DNA from: CBETVX01 sp965539935
GTDB lineage: Bacteria; Bacillota; Clostridia; Peptostreptococcales; Caminicellaceae
Length of the DNA stretch: 64,000 nt
Direction of reading: 5' to 3'
NCBI GenBank assembly: GCA_965539935.1
Contig: CBETVX010000008.1
Location: forward strand, 7,803-71,802
The translations under genes were made by a program, and so were the position numbers. The notes below the pieces were generated by a model. The model did no database searches and was not told where the DNA came from. It saw only the letters and a list, made by a program, of their open reading frames with translations. This document shows positions 58,119-64,000 of the stretch, in pieces (the stretch's first letter is position 1; each line of letters starts with the position of its first letter).

Positions 58119-60776
58119 ATGAGTAGAGAAAATTTAGCCACTAAGTATGACCCGAAAGGATTTGAAGAAAAGGTTTATAATAACTGGCTTGAAAAAAATT
58201 ACTTTAGAGCTGAAATAGACCATGATAAGGAGCCCTTTACTATAGTGCTTCCACCACCAAACATTACAGGACAGCTTCATATGGGACATGCCTTAGATCA
58301 TACATTACAAGATATACTTATTAGATGGAAAAGAATGCAGGGGTATGCTACTCTATGGCTTCCAGGAACAGACCATGCTAGTATAGCTACAGAAGTTAAA
58401 GTAGTAAAAAAAATATATGAAGAAGAAGGTAAAACTAAAGAAGAAATAGGCAGAGAAGGGTTTTTAAAAAGAGCTTGGGAATGGAAAGAAGAATATGGAA
58501 ATAGAATAACAGAGCAAATGAAAAAATTAGGTAATTCCTGTGACTGGTCCCGTGAAAGATTTACCATGGATGAAGGATGTAATGAAGCGGTTACTGAGGT
58601 ATTTGTTAAACTTTATGAAAAGGGGCTTATCTATAGGGGTAATAGACTTATAAATTGGTGTCCAGATTGTCAGACCACTTTATCCGATGCAGAAGTTGAA
58701 CATGAGGAAAAGAAGGGACATTTCTGGCATATAAGATACCCTGTAAAGGACAGTGACGAATATCTTGAAATAGCCACTACAAGACCAGAAACAATGCTTG
58801 GTGATACTGCAGTGGCAGTACACCCAGAAGATGAAAGATATAGTCATCTTATTGGAAAAACATTAATTCTACCAATTGTTAATAGAGAAATTCCAGTAAT
58901 AGCCGATGAGTACGTAGAGAAGGAGTTTGGAACGGGAGCCGTAAAAATAACTCCAGCCCATGACCCAAATGACTTTGAAGTAGGTCTTAGACATGACCTG
59001 CCTCAAATAAATGTAATGAATCAAGATGCTACTATGAACGAAAACGCTGGAAAATATGAGGGTATGGATAGGTATGAATGTAGAAAGCAGTTAGTGAAGG
59101 ATTTAGAAGAAGCTGGATTTTTAGTTAAGAAAAAAGAGCATGACCACAATGTTGGAACTTGTTATAGATGTAATACTGTTGTAGAGCCTATGCTATCTGA
59201 CCAATGGTTTGTTAAAATGGAGGAACTTGCTAAGCCAGCTATAGAAGCAGCTAAAAATAAAGAGTTAGAATTTGTACCTGAAAGATTCACGAAGATATAT
59301 CTTCATTGGCTTGAAAATATAAGGGATTGGTGTATATCAAGACAGCTTTGGTGGGGACATAGAATTCCAGCATATTACTGCGATGACTGTGGTGAAATTA
59401 TTGTAAGTAAAGAGACCCCAGAAGAGTGTAGTAAATGTGGTTCTAAGAACCTTAGACAAGATGAAGATGTACTCGATACTTGGTTTAGTTCAGCCCTATG
59501 GCCTTTTTCTACTTTAGGCTGGCCTAATGAAACTGATGACCTTAAGTATTTCTATCCAACAAATGTTTTAGTTACTGGATATGACATTATATTCTTCTGG
59601 GTTGTAAGGATGGTATTTTCAGGACTTGAGCAAATGGGCGAAGTTCCATTTAAGCACGTATTAGTTCATGGATTAGTTAGGGACTCGGAAGGTAGAAAAA
59701 TGAGTAAGTCTTTAGGTAATGGAGTAGATCCATTAGAAGTAATTCAGCAATATGGCGCAGATGCCCTTAGATTTATGCTTGCCACTGGAAATACACCAGG
59801 TAATGATATGAGATTCTACATGGAAAGGGTAGAAGCATGTAGAAATTTTGCAAATAAACTTTGGAATGCATCAAGGTTTGTATTGATGAATTTAGATGAA
59901 TATAAAGGAATAGACAAATCAGAAAGGAATCTAACACTGGCAGATAAATGGATACTTTCTAGAATGAATACAGTTATAGATGAAGTAACTGCTAATCTAG
60001 ATAAATTTGAACTAGGTATAGCAGCTAGTAAATTATATGATTTCATATGGAGCGAGTATTGTGATTGGTATATAGAACTTGTAAAACCTAGATTATATGG
60101 AGATGATGATTCTTCAAAATCTACTGGACAATCAGTATTATTAGAGGTTTTAGAAAACATTCTTAAACTCCTTCATCCATTTATGCCATTCATAACCGAA
60201 GAAATATGGCAACATCTATCAAATACTGAAACTGAAAGCGTAATGATATCAAGTTGGCCTAAGTATAAAGAAGAGTACAAAATGGATAATGAAGAAGAGA
60301 AAATGAAACTTATTATGGATGCTATTAAGAGTATCAGAAATATAAGGGCTGAAATGAATGTAGTTCCTTCTAGAAAGGCTAAGCTAATAGTAGTGGCTAA
60401 AGAAGATGTCTATGAGACTATTAATGAAAACAAATCTTATCTAGTTTCTCTAGCCAATGCATCTGAGGTTGTAATGCAAAATAGTAAAGCTGGGGTTCCA
60501 GAGGATGCAGTTTCTGTAGTTATAGATGGAGGGGAGATTTATATGCCCCTTGATGATTTAGTAGATTTTGAAAAAGAGCTTGAAAGACTTGAAAAGGAAA
60601 AGGAAAAATTACAAGGTGAGCTTGACAGGGTTAATAAGAAGCTTTCTAATAAAGGTTTTGTTGATAAGGCTCCTGAAAAACTAGTTAATATAGAAAAAGA
60701 GAAAAAGATTAAGTATCAAGAAATGTATAATAAGGTATTAGATAGAATTGAGTATACAAAAAGTAAGTTAAAATAA
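58119..60776 (+). CDS. valS: Valyl-tRNA synthetase
   Basis: 885 residues, usual bacterial length. Class I motifs: PPPNITGQLHMGH (HIGH form HMGH, about 45-57) and GRKMSKSLGN (KMSKS, about 524-533). Editing domain ATTRPETMLGDTAVAVHPEDERY, zinc knuckles CPDC, CYRC, CDDC and CSKC, anticodon domain, and a C-terminal coiled coil (EKELERLEKEKEKLQGEL) that binds tRNA. GAAAGAAGGAG upstream. Confidence 0.97.
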   Translation: MSRENLATKYDPKGFEEKVYNNWLEKNYFRAEIDHDKEPFTIVLPPPNITGQLHMGHALDHTLQDILIRWKRMQGYATLWLPGTDHASIATEVKVVKKIYEEEGKTKEEIGREGFLKRAWEWKEEYGNRITEQMKKLGNSCDWSRERFTMDEGCNEAVTEVFVKLYEKGLIYRGNRLINWCPDCQTTLSDAEVEHEEKKGHFWHIRYPVKDSDEYLEIATTRPETMLGDTAVAVHPEDERYSHLIGKTLILPIVNREIPVIADEYVEKEFGTGAVKITPAHDPNDFEVGLRHDLPQINVMNQDATMNENAGKYEGMDRYECRKQLVKDLEEAGFLVKKKEHDHNVGTCYRCNTVVEPMLSDQWFVKMEELAKPAIEAAKNKELEFVPERFTKIYLHWLENIRDWCISRQLWWGHRIPAYYCDDCGEIIVSKETPEECSKCGSKNLRQDEDVLDTWFSSALWPFSTLGWPNETDDLKYFYPTNVLVTGYDIIFFWVVRMVFSGLEQMGEVPFKHVLVHGLVRDSEGRKMSKSLGNGVDPLEVIQQYGADALRFMLATGNTPGNDMRFYMERVEACRNFANKLWNASRFVLMNLDEYKGIDKSERNLTLADKWILSRMNTVIDEVTANLDKFELGIAASKLYDFIWSEYCDWYIELVKPRLYGDDDSSKSTGQSVLLEVLENILKLLHPFMPFITEEIWQHLSNTETESVMISSWPKYKEEYKMDNEEEKMKLIMDAIKSIRNIRAEMNVVPSRKAKLIVVAKEDVYETINENKSYLVSLANASEVVMQNSKAGVPEDAVSVVIDGGEIYMPLDDLVDFEKELERLEKEKEKLQGELDRVNKKLSNKGFVDKAPEKLVNIEKEKKIKYQEMYNKVLDRIEYTKSKLK

Positions 60777-60917
60777 TTTCTTAACTTTGCTCAAATATCC
60801 TTAAATAAATCTCTTAAGTCTTTATAATAAGAAGGTTTTGCTATAGGGACAAATTTACATTAGGAAAAAGATAGAAGGATATTGTGAAATAACTATTATT
60901 CTAAAAGATGAATTTTG

Positions 60918-61008
60918 TAGCCTATAAGAATCTGCTTAGGACTCAGTAAAATCAAGTTATTAATATTCTGATTTCACAAGGTCACATTTGCAGAAATCTT
61001 ATAGGCTA
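60918..61008. repeat. Nested long inverted repeat, possible structured RNA or MITE remnant
   Basis: Outer arms TAGCCTATAAGAATCTGC (60918-60935) and GCAGAAATCTTATAGGCTA (60990-61008) pair over ~17 of 18 positions with one bulge; inner arms GTAAAATCA (60946-60954) and TGATTTCAC (60969-60977) pair 8 of 9. It fills a third of the 293-base valS-folC gap, which holds no gene. Confidence 0.65.
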
Positions 61009-61069
61009 TTATACATTTGCAAATGATTAAATGATTATCCTTATATATTATGGAGTAGGAGGAATATAT

Positions 61070-62368
61070 ATGACCTATGAAGGGGCTATAGAATATCTTA
61101 GAGGTACTTTAAAATATGGAAGCAAGTTAGGATTGGAAAGCATAAAATATCTGTTAAATTTGCTAGGTGATCCTCAAAAAGATTTAAAAGTAATACATAT
61201 AGCTGGAACTAATGGTAAAGGCTCTACAGGAGCAGTTATTAACTCTATATTGACCGAAGAAGGGTATAGGGTAGGAGTTTTTTCTTCCCCCTATATTGAG
61301 AAAATTAATGAAATGATTAGATTAAATAATTATGAGATAGAAGACAGTGATTTTGCTAAAGTGACTGAAAGAGTTAAAGAAAAGGCTGACAGTATGGTTA
61401 AAGAGGGAAGGGAGCATCCTACAGAGTTTGAGATTCTAACTGCTATGGCCTTTACATACTTTAAGGAAAAGCAGGTTGATTTTGTCCTGTTAGAGGTGGG
61501 TCTTGGAGGTAGACTTGATTCAACAAATGTTATAGAAAGTCCTCTGGTATCAGTATTTACTTCTATTTCATTGGATCATATAAATATTCTTGGGAATTCC
61601 CTAAGGGATATAGCAATGGAAAAGGCGGGAATTGTAAAGGAAGATAGCATAGTAGTATCTTATCCCCAAAAAAGAGAAGTTTTTGAAGTGATAGAAAGAG
61701 AGTGTAGGAATAAAAATTCAAAACTTTATATAGCAAATACAGAAAATATAGATATTAAATTTTGTGATGAAAGAGGTACATCTTTTGACATAGATATTTT
61801 AGGAGAAAAATATACTGATTTAATGATTGGATTATTAGGAGAGCATCAAGTTATGAATGCTACACTTTCTCTTACAGTAATAAAGATTTTAATAGATTAT
61901 TATAATGTTAAAATATCACTTGATTCCATATATGAAGGTATGAAAAATGTAAAATGGAAGGGTAGATTAGAGATAGTAGATAAAAATCCAACCCTATTAA
62001 TTGATGGTGCCCATAATTTAGAAGGAGCAAGGGCCTTAAGGAGAGCTGTAGAAAAAATATTTAAATATAAAAGACTTATAATTGTTATAGGAATATTAGG
62101 AGATAAAGATGTAGACGGTATATTAAATGAAATAATACCTTTAGGTGATATGGTTATAATTACTGAGCCCAATAACCCGAGGGCCTTATCTATAGAGGAT
62201 CTTGGTGGAAAGATTAGCAGTTTTGGTAAAGATTTTTTTGCTACAAAAAGCATTAAAGAAGCAGTTGCCAAATCTTTGTTAATTTCAGAAAAAGATGATT
62301 TAATACTGTTCTGTGGCTCCTTGTATTTAATAGGAGATATAAAAAAAGAATTATCCAATATTAAATAA
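61070..62368 (+). CDS. folC: Folylpolyglutamate synthase / dihydrofolate synthase
   Basis: 432 residues; ATG at 61070 has GTAGGAGGAATATAT directly upstream, while an ATG at 61031 lies before it. Mur-ligase fold: P-loop HIAGTNGKGSTGAVI, EVGLGGRLDSTNVI, SLDHINILGNSLRDIAMEKAGIVK, and C-terminal LIDGAHNLEGARAL. Adds glutamate to folates with ATP. Usual place after valS in Firmicutes. Confidence 0.95.
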   Translation: MTYEGAIEYLRGTLKYGSKLGLESIKYLLNLLGDPQKDLKVIHIAGTNGKGSTGAVINSILTEEGYRVGVFSSPYIEKINEMIRLNNYEIEDSDFAKVTERVKEKADSMVKEGREHPTEFEILTAMAFTYFKEKQVDFVLLEVGLGGRLDSTNVIESPLVSVFTSISLDHINILGNSLRDIAMEKAGIVKEDSIVVSYPQKREVFEVIERECRNKNSKLYIANTENIDIKFCDERGTSFDIDILGEKYTDLMIGLLGEHQVMNATLSLTVIKILIDYYNVKISLDSIYEGMKNVKWKGRLEIVDKNPTLLIDGAHNLEGARALRRAVEKIFKYKRLIIVIGILGDKDVDGILNEIIPLGDMVIITEPNNPRALSIEDLGGKISSFGKDFFATKSIKEAVAKSLLISEKDDLILFCGSLYLIGDIKKELSNIK

Positions 62369-62398
62369 TTTTTTTATACTATCTATATTAATCACATG

Positions 62399-62447
62399 AA
62401 CCTCTAAGCTTTCATAATATGAAAGCATAGAATAATTCTTGGAGGTT
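62399..62447 (+). promoter_or_regulatory. Hairpin sequestering ribosome site of beta-propeller gene
   Basis: Outer stem AACCTCTAAG (62399-62408) with CTTGGAGGTT (62438-62447), one G-U, burying the GGAGGT ribosome site 5 bases before the ATG. Inner stem GCTTTCA / TGAAAGC (62408-62426, a near-perfect palindrome). Suggests RNA-level control. Confidence 0.55.
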
Positions 62448-62451
62448 TGTG

Positions 62452-63366
62452 ATGAGGGATTTAAGTAAAGATATGGTTATGATATCAAATGTAGGTGAAG
62501 ATACAATTTCACTAATCGACTTAATAGGACTTTATGAGGTGCAAAAGATACACCTTAAATCATGCTTTGGGCCTCATCATATAATAGGTGATTTGAATAA
62601 CAAATACCTATATATAGCTAACTATCATTGTTCTAGCATTAGTAAATTTGACTTGATTTTCAATAAAATTGTTGAAACAACATGTGTTGGATGTTGCCCC
62701 TGTCATTTAGAACTTAACAAAAAAGAAAATACTTTATATGTTTCAAATGAAGACTCAAATTGTATCTCTGTATTAGATACAAAAACTATGTCTCTACAGG
62801 CTCAAATTCCTGTTGGTGAGATGCCCCATGATTTAAAACTTAGCCTTGATGGAATGAGACTATATGTATCCAATTTCAAATCCAATACTTTATCTGTAAT
62901 TGATACTAAGAGTAATACTAACATATTTAATATATATGCAAATCATAATCCCTATCACATAAAACTGAGTAAAAATGGAAAAAAAATATATGTTATAAAT
63001 ACTAATTTTTCTAAAAGCCAACAAGGCAGCATAACAATAATAGATACGACATTCAATAAGATAATAGATAAGATTGATGTAGGAAAAACACCTATGGATA
63101 TAGCATATGAGTCTGAGGAAAGATATTTTTTTGTTACAGATATGGAGCTTAATGCAGTCCACGTTGTGGATATGAAAAGCAAAAAAACAATAAAAAGTAT
63201 TAAAGTTGGTAAAATGCCCCTTAGTATAGAAATAGATAATGATAATAAATATATCTTTGTTACCAATATTGGAGACAATAGTTTAGCCATAATAGATGCT
63301 AAAAAGTATATTCTTACTAAAAAAATACAAGTAGGAAAGGAACCCACCTGTATTTTAGGGCTGTAA
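62452..63366 (+). CDS. YVTN-type beta-propeller repeat protein
   Basis: 304 residues; ATG at 62452 preferred over GTG 62449 by distance from GGAGGT. About seven ~42-residue blades each with (L/I)YVSN or FVTN and SVIDTKT-like strands: LYIANYHC, LYVSNEDSNCISVLDTKT, LYVSNFKSNTLSVIDTKS, IYVINTN, FFVTDMELNAVHVVD, IFVTNIGDNSLAIIDAK. VGCCPCHLE is a Cys cluster in one loop. No signal peptide, unlike most of the family, so probably cytoplasmic. Ligand unknown. Confidence 0.85.
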   Translation: MRDLSKDMVMISNVGEDTISLIDLIGLYEVQKIHLKSCFGPHHIIGDLNNKYLYIANYHCSSISKFDLIFNKIVETTCVGCCPCHLELNKKENTLYVSNEDSNCISVLDTKTMSLQAQIPVGEMPHDLKLSLDGMRLYVSNFKSNTLSVIDTKSNTNIFNIYANHNPYHIKLSKNGKKIYVINTNFSKSQQGSITIIDTTFNKIIDKIDVGKTPMDIAYESEERYFFVTDMELNAVHVVDMKSKKTIKSIKVGKMPLSIEIDNDNKYIFVTNIGDNSLAIIDAKKYILTKKIQVGKEPTCILGL

Positions 63367-63371
63367 GATAT

Positions 63372-63899
63372 TTAATTAATCAACAAGTTAATTATTTCTC
63401 CATATATATCCTGGGCATTATTTTTCCATTTTTCACATATTTGTTTAGCTTGTTTATTAGATACCACGTCCAGCTTCAAGTCAATAAGGTCAAGGTTGTT
63501 TTCCACAACCTTAAGCTGGACTATATAGTTGTTTTTTGATTTTTTAGTATAGGTAGCTGATATTTCAGTTTCTTTTAAAATAATTTTTTTTCTCTTTTCC
63601 ACAGCTGTATCAATATCCTGTATCAAACTATCTACTAATCTTGACCTAAAATATTTAAGAGTATTTTTCCCTTTTTCAGTAATCAAATAATAATAATGGT
63701 CTTCATTTTCTATGTATTCTACTAAAGAAGAATCAACTAGTTCAGATAGAAATTGCTGAAGCATGAAATAATTTAATAATTCTTTTTCCATAATGAATTC
63801 TGTAATTTGATTATTTGTAATTGGTATATCAAATTTATTTAAAATATAAAGAAGCAATAATTTACTTTCGGCCTCTTGAGTTGAATCATTTGTAAACAT
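63372..63899 (-). CDS. DUF4364 family protein (winged-helix regulator-like)
   Basis: 175 residues, GGGGGTAGATT before the ATG. N-terminus AESKLLLLYILNKFDIPITNNQITEFIMEK and ELVDSSLVEYI ... YYLITEKGKNTLKYF form a PadR/MarR-like winged helix; the C-terminal half is beta-rich. DUF4364 is confined mostly to Clostridia and is not characterised. Convergent with the propeller gene, with only five bases between the stops. Confidence 0.88.
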   Translation of the reverse strand: MFTNDSTQEAESKLLLLYILNKFDIPITNNQITEFIMEKELLNYFMLQQFLSELVDSSLVEYIENEDHYYYLITEKGKNTLKYFRSRLVDSLIQDIDTAVEKRKKIILKETEISATYTKKSKNNYIVQLKVVENNLDLIDLKLDVVSNKQAKQICEKWKNNAQDIYGEIINLLIN

Positions 63900-64000
63900 A
63901 ATCTACCCCCACATTAAAAACTAACTAATATAACTAGTAAAATTATAACATAATTGAACATATAAATGTAATTAATTTAGTTAGATAGATACATCATAAA

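Noticed and set aside
61900..62358. Minus-strand frame opposite folC
   Set aside because: Overlaps conserved FolC motifs entirely; low-complexity S/I/P-rich shadow.

Overview
The window is AT-rich DNA of a low-GC Firmicute, most likely an anaerobe of the Clostridia/Tissierellia type. The evidence is strong Shine-Dalgarno sites, frequent TTG and GTG starts, a valine T-box, a DUF4364 gene, an ornithine-racemase-type gene and a sucrose-phosphate-synthase-like gene resembling the Halothermothrix orenii enzyme. About half is prophage and half chromosome. No rRNA, tRNA or CRISPR array was seen.

Positions 1 to about 31.9 kb are a contractile-tailed (PBSX/Xkd-like) prophage read almost wholly on the + strand; its left end lies outside the window. 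The order is: XRE regulator; YqaJ exonuclease and RecT; a replication-initiator gene carrying an iteron cluster that looks like a lambda-type origin; RemA-like protein; RusA; small zinc-knuckle proteins; MazG-like protein; sigma-like late regulator; a self-contained cargo gene; HNH remnant and terminase; portal; MuF head protein with a probable toxin tail; scaffold, capsid and connectors; sheath and tube; tail chaperone with an A AAA AAC -1 frameshift; tape measure; baseplate; fibre; endolysin and holin. After lysis come a 28-residue hydrophobic peptide, a frameshifted XRE gene, a Panacea-domain antitoxin with a membrane-protein partner (candidate toxin-antitoxin pair) and the last ~35 codons of a tyrosine recombinase.

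The right boundary (31.5-34 kb) is scarred: an integrase remnant, a substrate-binding lipoprotein gene cut off after about 60% of its length, and a 24-bp direct repeat (in a longer degenerate duplication) flanking a 2-kb piece that also holds a pentapeptide-repeat potassium-channel gene.

From 34 kb the chromosome carries spermidine synthase, a D,D-carboxypeptidase and a PLP racemase, then a LacI-controlled sugar locus (37.8-52.6 kb): LacI regulator, PfkB kinase, GT4 sucrose-phosphate-synthase-like enzyme, GalT-family enzyme with an HSHSQ site, ABC importer, GH65 phosphorylase, MalK-type ATPase, GH31 glucosidase and beta-phosphoglucomutase. Four similar operators (GAAACCGGTTTC-like), two of them between perfectly spaced -35 and -10 boxes, tie it together. 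One reading is ATP-sparing sucrose catabolism in which the GT4 enzyme runs as a sucrose synthase, the kinase takes fructose and the GalT-like enzyme phosphorolyses NDP-glucose.

The rest is housekeeping: PspC/LiaF-like envelope-stress pair, cobalamin adenosyltransferase, two tandem RimK-like ATP-grasp ligases, T-box-controlled valS, folC preceded by a long nested inverted repeat, a YVTN beta-propeller gene whose ribosome site is buried in a hairpin, and a DUF4364 gene.
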